64,000 nucleotides of DNA from Methylobacterium jeotgali (GTDB taxonomy: Bacteria; Pseudomonadota; Alphaproteobacteria; Rhizobiales; Beijerinckiaceae), in the NCBI RefSeq assembly GCF_022179345.1, contig NZ_BPQR01000043.1, forward strand, positions 62,001-126,000. The letters are read 5' to 3'. The position numbers and the translations under genes are program-made. Below, one piece after another: positions 26,543 to 35,121 of this stretch. The notes beneath the pieces were generated by a model. The model did no database searches. It was not told the origin of the DNA and worked only from the letters and a program-made list of their open reading frames with translations. Each line of letters starts with the position of its first letter. Within the stretch, counting starts at the first letter, position 1.

Positions 26543-26579
26543 GTCGCCGCCATCCGCGTCGCCTCGCGTCGAGGGCCGC

Positions 26580-27503
26580 TCAGTAGCGGGACGGGACGTA
26601 CATCTGCGCCGGAACCGGCCCGCGCACGTAGTCCGCGTGGCGCTCCCGGGGTGGCAGGTGGACCGCCGGATGGGCGACCTCGCCGTAGGGGATCTGCTCC
26701 AGGAGGTGGCTGATGCAGTTGAGGCGCGCGCGCTTCTTGTTGACCGCCTCGACGACCCACCAGGGCGCCTCGGGGATGTGGGTGCGGGCCAGCATGTCCT
26801 CCTTGGCGCGGGTGTAGTCCTCCCAGCGACGGCGGGACTCCACGTCCATCGGCGACAGCTTCCACTGCTTCAGCGGATCCTCGATCCGCATGCGGAAGCG
26901 AAGCTCCTGCTCGACGTCGGTGATCGAGAACCAGTATTTCAGCAGGACGATGCCGGAGCGCACGAGCATGCGCTCGAACTCGGGGACCGAGCGGAAGAAC
27001 TCCTCCACCTCGGCCTCCGAGCAGAAGCCCATCACGCGCTCGACGCCCGCGCGGTTGTACCAGGAGCGGTCGAACAGCACGATCTCGCCGGCGGCCGGCA
27101 GGTGGGCGACGTAGCGCTGGAAGTACCACTGGGTGCGCTCGCGCTCGTTCGGGGCCGGCAGCGCCGCGACGCGGCAGACGCGCGGGTTGAGGCGCTGGGT
27201 GATCCGCTTGATGACGCCGCCCTTGCCGGCCGAGTCGCGCCCCTCGAACAGGATCACGACCCGCAGCCTCTGGTCCTGCACCCAGTCCTGAAGCCGCACC
27301 AGCTCGTGCTGGAGGCGCAGCAGTTCGCGGAAGTATTCCCGACGGCTCGGACCGTCCGGGTGGTCCTCGCCCGGATGCGGCTCGAGATGCTCCAGGCGCT
27401 CGTCCTCGAGCTCGAGCTCCAGCTCCTCGTCGTAGCTGTCGGCGATCTCTCGACGGATCGCCTCGATGTCGATGTCGCGAGGCGTGCGGTCGTCGTGCGT
27501 CAT
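26580..27503 (-). CDS. ppk2: Polyphosphate kinase 2 (PPK2)
   Basis: PPK2 enzymes transfer phosphate between polyphosphate and nucleotides. The 307-residue product has Walker A GRDSAGKGG (88-96), RVAALPAPNERERTQWYFQRY, Walker B FDRSWYNR (144-151), and a lid region with RRRWEDYTRAKEDM and APWWVVEAVNKKRARLN. The length and N-terminal acidic extension (DEELELELEDERLEHLE) fit single-domain class I PPK2. It lies close to pit and zntB, suggesting phosphate and polyphosphate handling are grouped here. Confidence 0.95.
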   Translation of the reverse strand: MTHDDRTPRDIDIEAIRREIADSYDEELELELEDERLEHLEPHPGEDHPDGPSRREYFRELLRLQHELVRLQDWVQDQRLRVVILFEGRDSAGKGGVIKRITQRLNPRVCRVAALPAPNERERTQWYFQRYVAHLPAAGEIVLFDRSWYNRAGVERVMGFCSEAEVEEFFRSVPEFERMLVRSGIVLLKYWFSITDVEQELRFRMRIEDPLKQWKLSPMDVESRRRWEDYTRAKEDMLARTHIPEAPWWVVEAVNKKRARLNCISHLLEQIPYGEVAHPAVHLPPRERHADYVRGPVPAQMYVPSRY

Positions 27504-27762
27504 GGTCGCTAACCCGGAGGGCGTCAGGCTGAGGAGTGACTAGAAGCAGGCTTCCATGACAAGCCTGAGAAGCGCCGGCCGCCGGCTACTCGGCGTTCCC
27601 ACCGGCAACGCTTCCGTGAGGCGCCGGCGCGCGGATGCCAGGCGCCGCCGAACGCGCCGCTCGAAGGCGCAGAGGACGCCGATCCGCCATGGAGGTCGCA
27701 CGCAAGAGGGCGACGCAGTTGCGGTCTCGCTCGGACGGATCGTTCGCAATGCCGTGCGAAAA

Positions 27763-27839
27763 TGGCGCGCCCGAAAGGATTCGAACCTCTGACCCCCAGA
27801 TTCGTAGTCTGGTGCTCTATCCAGCTGAGCTACGGGCGC
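27763..27839 (-). tRNA. tRNA-Arg (ACG anticodon)
   Basis: The cloverleaf is complete on the minus strand: acceptor GCGCCCG pairs with CGGGCGC, the anticodon stem is CCAGA/TCTGG around loop CTACGAA (anticodon ACG), the T-loop is TTCGAAT, and the discriminator G is followed by an encoded CCA. No mobile-element scar or direct repeat was seen at its 3' end. Confidence 0.96.
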
Positions 27840-28212
27840 GTGCCCGGCGGCGCGTCAGCGCTGCCGTGGAGCGGGGGTCTAGAGGGTCGGTTTGGCCTTT
27901 GCAAGCCCCGCCGCGCGTTTTCCGGACCTTGCGGCCGCCCCGTCGTCGCGGCACCGGCTGCGGACGCTCGCAGGGAGCGTCGTGGATGGTCTCCGCCTCG
28001 GCGGATCGGGGCCTGCGGACCTCGTCGCGGCGGCTCGCAGAGGCGGGATCGTCGCCGGCTTCCGGCGCCGGATCGGCGCGGCGGCGAAAACGTGGGTGCG
28101 CGGCGGGATGCGATTGAATTCAACGTATACGAGAGCGCGCCCCGTCGGTTAACGTCGGTGCCAGAGCGGATTAAAGGTTGAGCGCGGATACGTCCGCGGC
28201 GGACGGTGTGAT
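27840..28212. other. Intergenic region between tRNA-Arg and ohrR
   Basis: No gene is supported here. The tRNA promoter should lie in its left part, and two adjacent perfect palindromes near the right end probably belong to ohrR control. Several short open frames cross it, but they have Arg/Gly-rich compositions and no clear ribosome sites. Confidence 0.5.
28114..28131. promoter_or_regulatory. Adjacent palindromes upstream of ohrR, candidate operator
   Basis: TTGAATTCAA and CGTATACG are perfect palindromes placed side by side in an otherwise GC-rich region, 82-99 bases before the ohrR start. OhrR-type repressors bind AT-rich dyads at their own promoter, so autoregulation is plausible. The match to a known OhrR box is not verified. 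Confidence 0.4.
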
Positions 28213-28683
28213 GTGAAGGCGAACGCAATCGACGAGAGGCCGGTCCCGGCCAACGACCCGCTGCTGCTCGACAACCAGCTCTGCTACGCGCTCTACGCCG
28301 CGGCCCACCGCATGACCAAGTCGTACCGGCCGCTGCTCGATGGCCTGGGCGTGACCTACCCGCAGTATCTCGTCCTCCTCGTCTTGTGGGAGACGGAGGG
28401 GCTCACGGTCTCGGAGATCGGCCGGCGCCTTCGGCTCGACTCCGGCACGCTGACGCCCGTTCTGAAGCGCCTCGAGAGCGCCGGCCTGCTGCTGCGCAGC
28501 CGCCGGCAGTCCGACGAGCGCGAGGTCGAGATCAGCCTGACCGACGAGGGGCGGGCCCTGCGGGCCCGGGCGCTCCAGGTGCGGCAGGCGGTGATGTGCC
28601 AGCTCGACCTCTCGGAGCCGGAGATCCGCGCCCTGCGCTCGGACCTCAACCGCCTCATCGAGACCCTGAGCGCGGCGGGATGA
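28213..28683 (+). CDS. ohrR: MarR-family peroxide-sensing regulator OhrR
   Basis: The 156-residue product is a winged-helix regulator: [42 protein letters not shown], then the recognition region [25 protein letters not shown] and [16 protein letters not shown]. The conserved Cys in NQLCYALY is the organic-hydroperoxide sensor of OhrR. The start is GTG. ohrR normally sits beside the peroxidase gene ohr; none is visible on either side here, so the target may be elsewhere. The paired palindromes upstream suggest self-repression. Confidence 0.85.
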   Translation: MKANAIDERPVPANDPLLLDNQLCYALYAAAHRMTKSYRPLLDGLGVTYPQYLVLLVLWETEGLTVSEIGRRLRLDSGTLTPVLKRLESAGLLLRSRRQSDEREVEISLTDEGRALRARALQVRQAVMCQLDLSEPEIRALRSDLNRLIETLSAAG

Positions 28684-28807
28684 CGGCAGCGTCCCAGGAC
28701 CGGGAAATCGCGGCGCATGACGTTCCGCATGGCCTCGGTCGTCATCGACCGGCGATAAACACGCCGCGCGGCGGGGAACATGCGCCGCGTTTCCATACTG
28801 TCATGCC

Positions 28808-29260
28808 ATGACGAAGATGCCTCAAGAGGAGCCGCGCGAGCCTGGCCGACAGGTGGGGGCGCTCCCCTTCCGCCGGGACGCGGAGGGAGGCTGCGAGGTT
28901 CTGCTCGTCACCTCCCGCGAGAGCCGGCGCTGGGTGATCCCGAAGGGCTGGACGATGAAGGGCCGCAAGCCCTTCGAGGCCGCGGCCCAGGAGGCCTACG
29001 AGGAGGCGGGGCTGGTCGGCGAGATCGGCAGGCGCCCGCTCGGATTCTACCTCTACGAGAAGCGCCTCAAGAACCGCGACTCCGTGCTCTGCCAGGTGAA
29101 GGTGTTTCCTCTCGAGGTCCGCAAGCAGCTCAAGCGCTGGCCGGAGCGGGAGCAGCGCGACCTGCGCTGGTTCACGCCCTCGGACGCGGCGGACGCGGTG
29201 ACGGAGCCCGGCCTCGCGGCGATCATCCGCTCCGCCTTCAAGCGCGAGCCGACGGCCTGA
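28808..29260 (+). CDS. Nudix hydrolase, diphosphoinositol-phosphatase-like
   Basis: The 150-residue product begins the fold with [23 protein letters not shown], followed by [30 protein letters not shown]. That Nudix box is altered: the usual Glu before the x7 stretch reads Arg and the REUxEE segment is QEAYEE, though the metal-binding EE pair is kept. The PKGW context resembles the DIPP-like subfamily of alphaproteobacteria. The substrate is unknown. An ATG at 28817 is an alternative start. Confidence 0.8.
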   Translation: MTKMPQEEPREPGRQVGALPFRRDAEGGCEVLLVTSRESRRWVIPKGWTMKGRKPFEAAAQEAYEEAGLVGEIGRRPLGFYLYEKRLKNRDSVLCQVKVFPLEVRKQLKRWPEREQRDLRWFTPSDAADAVTEPGLAAIIRSAFKREPTA

Positions 29261-29347
29261 GCGCCGGTCGTCGCAGCGCGATTGCAAAGCCCGATGCGAT
29301 CCGCTAATGCCCACCGGCCGGTCGGCGCAGGACGCGCCACCCGCCTC

Positions 29348-29422
29348 GCTGCGGTAGCTCAGTGGTAGAGCACCTCATTGGTAATGAGGAGGTCGAGAGT
29401 TCAATCCTCTCTCGCAGCACCA
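29348..29422 (+). tRNA. tRNA-Thr (GGT anticodon)
   Basis: Acceptor GCTGCGG pairs with TCGCAGC (one G-T wobble), the anticodon stem is CCTCA/TGAGG around TTGGTAA (anticodon GGT), the T-loop is TTCAATC, and discriminator A is followed by encoded CCA. It is a complete 75-base gene. Confidence 0.96.
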
Positions 29423-29513
29423 GTCTAAGCTTCTGATTTTTATTCGACTCTGACGGCTCTTGCGCGATCCTTCGATCGCGCTGCTCGCGTATGGCGGACC
29501 CGCTCGCCGCGCG

Positions 29514-30722
29514 TCAGGTCTGCCCACGCTTCAGCGAATAGAAGATGTGGCGGCCGATCACGTCCATCTTGAGCAGGCGCCGGGACCAGCGGGGCTTCAC
29601 GTAGTCCGCGTGGTAGTGGGTCGCGCCGCCGACCTCGCTCAGATAGGTGCGGCCCTCGATCACCGCCTTGGCGATGCGGGTGGCGCTCTGCCAGGAGGCG
29701 GCGTCGGTGATGCGCAGGGACTTGCCCTCGCAGGCGAAGGAGAACTGGCAGGCCATGTAGCGGTGCCGGTTCTGGTAGACGACGCCGCAGACGCTCTGCG
29801 GATAGAGCCCGCTCTTGACGCGGTTGAGCACGACCTGCGCCACGGCGGCCTGGCCGTCCTCGGGCTCGCTGCGGGCCTCGAAATAGACGGCCTCGGCGAG
29901 GCAGCGCTGCTCCCGGTCCATCGAATCCGGCTCGATGAGGTCGGCGTAGCGATGGCGCGAATCCAGCGGCACGCCGGCGGCGCTCGGCGCCTCCCGCGCG
30001 CTGAAGCCGGGAAGCGCGAGGCTCGCGGCGGCGACCTCGATGGGGATCGCGTCGGCCGGGGCCGGCGTCGTCGAGCCGAGCGCCACGGCGCGGGGGATGG
30101 CGGGCGTCGCGCCGTCGCCGAGATCCTCCGGTTCCGCGATCTCCGCCTCGGCCGTGACGAGCCCGTGCGGGGAGAGACCGAGATCGGGCACCGGCTGGAA
30201 GCCCTGTTCCGAGTCGAGGTCCGGCGTCCAGGTGGCGGGTCCGGGAGTGAGCACGCCGCTCACGGAGCCGGTGAGGTTGGCGAAGGTCGGGGCGCCGCCC
30301 TCGCGCAGGCGCTCGGCGCTGCGGGCGAAGCTCGCGGCGGGCGGCACCAGGGCGTCGCCCTTGCCCTCGCGCCGGACGATGGGGAACGTGCGGGCGTTGG
30401 GCTTCAACTCGTCCCGCAGGGGCTCCTCGGCGAGGATGCGCCCGCCCCGGACCGAGGCGATCAGCGTCGCGGCGCCGTCGCCCGCCCGCTCGGCGCCGAT
30501 CAGGGTCGTGCCGGGCGGAAGCGCCGGCACCGTGCGGGCGTCGATGAGCGCGACGGGGCTCGCGCCGATGGAGCTTTCCGTGCCTGCATCGGCCGTGAAG
30601 GAGACCAGCAGGCCGAGCCCGGCGATCCAGGGGGTCGCAGCCGCCCCGACCCAGCGCAGTCCGTCCCGCCGCTGTACGCGCCTGATACCCACGCCGAACC
30701 GACCCGCCTCGAGGGAAGTCAC
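29514..30722 (-). CDS. SleB-type cell wall hydrolase
   Basis: The C-terminal part of this 402-residue product is a hydrolase_2 (SleB/CwlJ) domain: QRCLAEAVYFEARSEPEDGQ with the catalytic Glu in AEAVYFEAR, then AVAQVVLNRVKSGLYP, VVYQNRHRYMACQFSFACEG and GGATHYHADYVKPRW. The N-terminus has one hydrophobic stretch (WIAGLGLLVSFTADA) that would export or anchor it, followed by a long low-conservation linker. The start is taken as GTG at 30722 but is uncertain. It probably remodels peptidoglycan in vegetative cells, since spores are not expected. Confidence 0.82.
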   Translation of the reverse strand: MTSLEAGRFGVGIRRVQRRDGLRWVGAAATPWIAGLGLLVSFTADAGTESSIGASPVALIDARTVPALPPGTTLIGAERAGDGAATLIASVRGGRILAEEPLRDELKPNARTFPIVRREGKGDALVPPAASFARSAERLREGGAPTFANLTGSVSGVLTPGPATWTPDLDSEQGFQPVPDLGLSPHGLVTAEAEIAEPEDLGDGATPAIPRAVALGSTTPAPADAIPIEVAAASLALPGFSAREAPSAAGVPLDSRHRYADLIEPDSMDREQRCLAEAVYFEARSEPEDGQAAVAQVVLNRVKSGLYPQSVCGVVYQNRHRYMACQFSFACEGKSLRITDAASWQSATRIAKAVIEGRTYLSEVGGATHYHADYVKPRWSRRLLKMDVIGRHIFYSLKRGQT

Positions 30723-30929
30723 GCCCGGCGACGCTGCCGCCGGAATCCGGGGCTGGTGAGGCCGGTTCCCGTTTATTGCCCGGTATGGTTGCCGGCGGGT
30801 TAAGATCGGCCGCTGTACAAGCGGGGCCCGATCCGCGTGATCCTTCGGGGAGCCGCCCAGCCTGGCGACGGGGCACCCGATGTCCCGAAGAATCGAATGG
30901 AATTCATGGATCTCACCGAGGAAGATCGG

Positions 30930-31373
30930 ATGGAGTTGCGTCGCGGCGAGCCGAATGATCTCCCCTTCGTCTATCGATCGGAGCGGCGGTACATGGAGGA
31001 GCTTGAGAGCGATCAGCTTGCCGGCTGGTACGAAGGCCTCGAGCGCCTTCTCGAGCAGTGGGTCGTCGGCCTTCCTCGAACCACCATCGCGCGACTGAAC
31101 GGCATCCGGGTGGGCCACCTGTTCTGGGAGCCCGCCGGTGAAAAGGCGGTGCTCGCGTCCGTCAACGTCGACCCGTCGCACCGACGCAGGCGGATCGCGT
31201 CGCTCTTGATGGAGCGGTTCGAGGAGGAAGCCCGACGAGCCGGGTGCTCCAGGGCCGAGCTGGGCTTCGTGAGCCACAATCCGGCACGACATCTGTACGA
31301 GAAGCTCGGCTATCGTCCTGCGGGCGCGGACGGGCGCTACGTGCTCATGACGAAGTGCCTTCAGGCTCCTTGA
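30930..31373 (+). CDS. GNAT-family N-acetyltransferase
   Basis: The 147-residue product is a GNAT enzyme: ELRRGEPNDLPFVYRSER at the start, then the acetyl-CoA motif VDPSHRRRRIASLLMERFEEEARRAG and the C-terminal SHNPARHLYEKLGYRPAG. The ATG at 30930 is preferred because GAGGAAG sits five bases upstream; ATGs at 30897 and 30906 lack such a site. The substrate is unknown. It stands alone, convergent with the cysteine-cluster gene. Confidence 0.82.
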   Translation: MELRRGEPNDLPFVYRSERRYMEELESDQLAGWYEGLERLLEQWVVGLPRTTIARLNGIRVGHLFWEPAGEKAVLASVNVDPSHRRRRIASLLMERFEEEARRAGCSRAELGFVSHNPARHLYEKLGYRPAGADGRYVLMTKCLQAP

Positions 31374-31507
31374 GCGCTCGCCGATGGCGGCAGGCTGGAC
31401 CCGCCCGGCCGGCGGAACGCAGGCTCGGTCGCGTCGCCGTCGGCAGCGGCCGGCGGTGCCGTCTCGTCGGCCGAAGCCAGGACGGCCGAGCTGAAAGGCT
31501 TCGGACC

Positions 31508-32044
31508 CTAGACGCCGGCCACGCGCTCCACGTCGAGGGTCGGCCCCTGCGGGGTCATCCGCGGGCGGGAGACGAGGCGGTCGCCGGGGGCGAAGGTGCC
31601 GAGCGGAACGTCGCGGTCCGGCAGCACCACCGTGGTCGTGCGGTTGACGTGGACGAGGACGTGGCGGCCCTGCGGGATCGAGGCCGCCGCCCAGCGCCGG
31701 AGCTGGCTCAGGAAGGGCTCCCGCCGCCAGACGTTCGGCTGGCCGGGGTCGACCTGCACGCTGAGATTGCGCGAGCCGGGGTCGATGCCGAGCACCATCT
31801 TGGCCCGCTCCGGCTTCCACTCGGGGCCGAGCCAGGCTTCCGTCATCCAGAGGCAGTGGAAGGCGCGGCAATGGTCGGGGCGCGTCGCGTGGATGCCGCA
31901 GCCCTTGCCGACCTTGGCGTGCCGGCACCACTGCCCGGCGAGGCTCTCGACGGCGGGCACGTCGTAGATCTTGCAGCAGAGCGTGCAGGTGCCGCATTCC
32001 CGGCCGGGAGCGGGCTGCGCGACGATGTGGGCGGGATCGAGCAT
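31508..32044 (-). CDS. Cysteine-cluster protein, YkgJ-like
   Basis: The 178-residue product has clustered cysteines: ECGTCTLCCKIYDVP, then QWCRHAKVGKGCGIHATRPDHCRAFHCLW, which fits the YkgJ/UPF0153 zinc- or iron-cluster type. The remainder is a soluble beta-rich domain ending in MTPQGPTLDVERVAGV. It diverges from the aminotransferase gene with a gap of about 120 bases. No specific role is established. Confidence 0.75.
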   Translation of the reverse strand: MLDPAHIVAQPAPGRECGTCTLCCKIYDVPAVESLAGQWCRHAKVGKGCGIHATRPDHCRAFHCLWMTEAWLGPEWKPERAKMVLGIDPGSRNLSVQVDPGQPNVWRREPFLSQLRRWAAASIPQGRHVLVHVNRTTTVVLPDRDVPLGTFAPGDRLVSRPRMTPQGPTLDVERVAGV

Positions 32045-32164
32045 GGGTCCGGGTCGGCGAGTTCGTGCAGATGTCTTCGGGTGTCTTCGGGCGGCGCGCC
32101 TATCTAGGGGGCCATCGGGCCGGTAGTGTGGCGCTCCTTCTTTGCAGCAAGCAGGACGCGCCCG

Positions 32165-33553
32165 ATGCTGTCGAACCGCGCCGCCCGCGACGTCGCGACC
32201 CTCGTCCACCCGTATACCAACCTCTCGACCTTCCGCGAGACCGGGCCGCTGGTGCTGGAGCGCGGCCACGGGGTCTGGGTCTACGATGGGGACGGGCGGC
32301 CCTATCTCGAGGGCATGGCCGGGCTCTGGTGCACGGCGCTCGGCTACTCGAACGAGGAGCTGGTGGAGGCGGCCAGCGAGCAGCTCTCGCGGCTGCCCTT
32401 CACGCATCTCTTCTCCGGCCGCAGCCACGATCCGGCGATCGAGCTCGCCGAGGCGCTCAAGGAACTGATGCCCTGCCCGACCTCGAAGGTGTTCTTCACC
32501 TCGTCCGGGTCGGAGGCGAACGACACCCAGGTCAAGCTGCTCTGGTATCTCAACAACGCGCTCGGTCAGCCGCGGCGCAAGAAGATCGTCAGCCACGTGC
32601 GCGGCTATCACGGCGTCACCGTCGCGACCGCCTCGATGACGGGTCTGCCGGCGAACCACGCCGACTGGGACCTGCCGCTGCCGGGCTTCCTGCATGCAGG
32701 CTGCCCGCACCACTACCGTTTCGCGCAGGCGGGTGAGAGCGAGCGCGACTTCTCCGCCCGGCTCGCCGCGGATCTCGACGCCCTGATCCAGCGGGAGGAC
32801 CCCGAGACCATCGCCGCCTTCGTGACCGAGCCGGTGCTGGGGGCGGGTGGGGCCGTGGTGCCGCCGGAGGGCTACTTCGAGGCGATCCAGGCGGTGACCG
32901 AGCGCTACGGCATCCGCCTCGTCGCCGACGAGGTGATCTGCGGCTTCGGGCGCACCGGCGAGTGGTTCGGCTCGCAGGCGCTGGGCCTGCGGCCGGACAC
33001 CATCTCCTTCGCCAAGGCTGTGACGTCCGGCTACATGCCGCTCGGGGGCGTCTCGGTCGATCCGGCCCTCTACGACGTGCTCGTCGCGCAGAGCGCCAAG
33101 CTCGGCACCTTCGGCCACGGCACCACCTATTCCGGGCACCCCGTCGCCTGCGCCGTGGCGCTCAAGACCCTGGAGATCTACCGGCGCGACCGCATCGTCG
33201 AGGGCGTCCGGGAGAAGGCGCCGCAGTTCCAGGCCCGGTTGTCGGCGCTGGCCGGGCACCCGATCGTCGGCGAGGCGCGGGGCATCGGGCTGATCGGTGG
33301 CCTCGAGATTGTCGCCGACAAGGCGAGCCGGGCCCAGTTCGACCCGAAGGCCGGGGTCGCCGCCCGCTGCGTCGCCTTCGCGCAGGACGAGGGGCTGATC
33401 GTGCGCTTCCTCGCCGGCGACCGCATCGCGGTCTGCCCGCCCCTGGTCATCCAGCCCGGCGAGATCGACACCCTGTTCGAGCGGCTCGGCCGGGCCCTCG
33501 ACCGCACGGCGGCGTGGGTCGCCGCCGAGGGGCTGGAGCCGCTGCCTCTTTGA
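32165..33553 (+). CDS. Class III PLP-dependent aminotransferase
   Basis: The 462-residue product has the class III fold: GVWVYDGDGRPYLEGMAGLWC, FFTSSGSEANDTQVKL, RGYHGVTVATASMTG, LVADEVICGFGRTG, then the lysine of SFAKAVTSGYMPLGG that forms the PLP aldimine, and GTTYSGHPVACAVAL. It is nearest in pattern to omega-amino-acid:pyruvate and putrescine or beta-alanine aminotransferases, but the substrate is unresolved. I use the ATG at 32165; a GTG at 32126 is less likely. Confidence 0.9.
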   Translation: MLSNRAARDVATLVHPYTNLSTFRETGPLVLERGHGVWVYDGDGRPYLEGMAGLWCTALGYSNEELVEAASEQLSRLPFTHLFSGRSHDPAIELAEALKELMPCPTSKVFFTSSGSEANDTQVKLLWYLNNALGQPRRKKIVSHVRGYHGVTVATASMTGLPANHADWDLPLPGFLHAGCPHHYRFAQAGESERDFSARLAADLDALIQREDPETIAAFVTEPVLGAGGAVVPPEGYFEAIQAVTERYGIRLVADEVICGFGRTGEWFGSQALGLRPDTISFAKAVTSGYMPLGGVSVDPALYDVLVAQSAKLGTFGHGTTYSGHPVACAVALKTLEIYRRDRIVEGVREKAPQFQARLSALAGHPIVGEARGIGLIGGLEIVADKASRAQFDPKAGVAARCVAFAQDEGLIVRFLAGDRIAVCPPLVIQPGEIDTLFERLGRALDRTAAWVAAEGLEPLPL

Positions 33554-33559
33554 GAGGCA
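33543..33559. terminator. Hairpin across the aminotransferase stop codon
   Basis: TGCCTCT and AGAGGCA arms with a three-base loop (TTG) overlap the aminotransferase stop codon. There is no immediate T-run, although TTTTTT follows at about 33632, so it is only a candidate terminator. Confidence 0.3.
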
Positions 33560-33800
33560 CGAGCAGTTCTGCGCCACTAATCCCGCGAACGCAACGGTAG
33601 GTGCGTAGCAACACACGGCGTTTTCGCGACCTTTTTTAAGCCGCCATTCAGGTTGAGACCATCTCTATGGTGACGAGCCGGCTTTCCATTGACGGGAGGG
33701 CTCGCGTCCATTGCCGAGGTGTTCGCTGCATCGCGGCATGTTCGTATTCATTACTCGGATCAGCCTCCGAGGGTGACGAGACAGAGAAGGTTAAGAAATC

Positions 33801-34013
33801 ATGTCCGCCAAGTCGGAAATTCCGCTCGAAGATCGCGTGGCGCCTCGCCGCCTGACGGATGCGGAGTGGGCCCAGGCCGGCGTACGGCCCGTCGCCCTGC
33901 CGGCGCTCGCCGCTGCCTGCCGCAACCAGCCGATCAAGGCGCGGACCGACGCCGCCAAGACCGGCCGCCGCGGCATCCTGGCGATGGTCCACGAGGACAC
34001 GCCCGTCGTCTGA
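33801..34013 (+). CDS. Small protein of unknown function
   Basis: This 70-residue frame begins MSAKSEIPLEDRVAPRRLTDAEWAQAGVRP and ends in KARTDAAKTGRRGILAMVHEDTPVV. It is soluble with no membrane segment and codon use like its neighbours. A leader hairpin (CTCGGA/TCCGAG at 33754-33771) and a shorter one at 33658-33671 lie upstream. I do not recognise the family. It may be real because the start follows a GAGAAGG-like site at the usual distance. Confidence 0.5.
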   Translation: MSAKSEIPLEDRVAPRRLTDAEWAQAGVRPVALPALAAACRNQPIKARTDAAKTGRRGILAMVHEDTPVV

Positions 34014-34131
34014 CGGGGCCTTCCTTAAGGATTCGCGCGCCTTCTCCCGCTAGGCTCCTCCGCGCCGCGAAACCGGCCCATTGACGGGTCAGGGATCGCA
34101 GTTCCGGACGAGGTCCGAGGGGAAGGCGCGC

Positions 34132-35046
34132 ATGCTCATCCTGCCGAGTCGACGGCAGTTCCTGGCCGGGGCCGGCGCCGTCGGCCTCTCCACGGGGGCC
34201 TATGCCTTCGACATCGAGCCGCTCCACCGGCTCGTCGTCACCCGCTACGCGCCGGCCCTGCCGCGCTGGACGCCGGGCCTGTCGCTGCGCGTCGCGGTGC
34301 TCTCCGACTTCCACGTCGGCGAGCCGTTCATGCCGCTGGACCGCATCAGCGAGATCGTCGACGCCACGAACGCCCTCAAGCCCGACCTGATCCTGATGCT
34401 CGGCGACTATCCGGGCGGCCGGGTGATGTGGCGGCCGATCCCGCTCGTCGAGTTCGCCCGCGTCGTCGCCGGGCTGAAGGCGCCGCTCGGCACCTTCGCC
34501 ATCCTCGGCAACCACGACTGGTGGGACGACCGCACCGCGCAGAGGACCCGCCGCGGCCCCTGCGAGGCGCAGCGGGTGCTGGAGGCGGAAGGAATCCCCG
34601 TCTTCGAGAACCAGGCGGTGCGCCTCGCCAAGAACGGCCTGCCCTTCTGGGTGGCCGGCATCGGCGACCAGGAGCCCTTCGTCATCCAGGGCGACCCGCA
34701 GGGACGCGACGACCTGCCCGGCACCCTCGCCAAGGTGACCGACGAGGCGCCGGTTCTGCTGATGGTGCACGAGCCCGACATCTTCACCGAGGTGCCCGAG
34801 CGTGTCTCCCTGACGCTCGCCGGCCATACCCATGGCGGGCAGGTGCGGCTGTTCGGCTTCTCGCCGGTGGTGCCCTCCTCCTACGGGAACGGCTACGCCT
34901 ACGGCCACATCGTGCGCGGCGGCCGGCACATGATCATCTCCGGGGGCTTCGGCGTCAGCCGAATCCCGGTCCGCTTCGGCGTGCCGCCGGAGATCGTGCT
35001 GCTCGATCTCGGGCATCCGCCCGCCGTCGCCGCCCTGCGCTCCTGA
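34132..35046 (+). CDS. Exported metallophosphoesterase (YkuE-like)
   Basis: The 304-residue product opens with a Tat-type signal (SRRQFLAGAGAVGLSTGAYA) and has the metallophosphoesterase motifs: LSDFHVGEPF, LMLGDYPGG, ILGNHDWW, VHEPDIF and AGHTHGGQVRLFG. These bind two metals. The ATG at 34132 places the twin Arg near the terminus and has GGGGAAGG upstream. The substrate could be a phospholipid or sugar nucleotide; the sequence does not decide. Confidence 0.85.
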   Translation: MLILPSRRQFLAGAGAVGLSTGAYAFDIEPLHRLVVTRYAPALPRWTPGLSLRVAVLSDFHVGEPFMPLDRISEIVDATNALKPDLILMLGDYPGGRVMWRPIPLVEFARVVAGLKAPLGTFAILGNHDWWDDRTAQRTRRGPCEAQRVLEAEGIPVFENQAVRLAKNGLPFWVAGIGDQEPFVIQGDPQGRDDLPGTLAKVTDEAPVLLMVHEPDIFTEVPERVSLTLAGHTHGGQVRLFGFSPVVPSSYGNGYAYGHIVRGGRHMIISGGFGVSRIPVRFGVPPEIVLLDLGHPPAVAALRS

Positions 35047-35121
35047 ACGCTCCGGTTTGACGCGGGCGGCCGGCCATGGTTCGACTCCCGCCCTTCCGGG
35101 GGCATGACGGGGAGTGGGTCG

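Noticed and set aside
27763-27839. tRNA-Arg as an integration site for a genomic island
   Set aside because: No integrase, direct repeat of the tRNA 3' end or composition change was found on either side.
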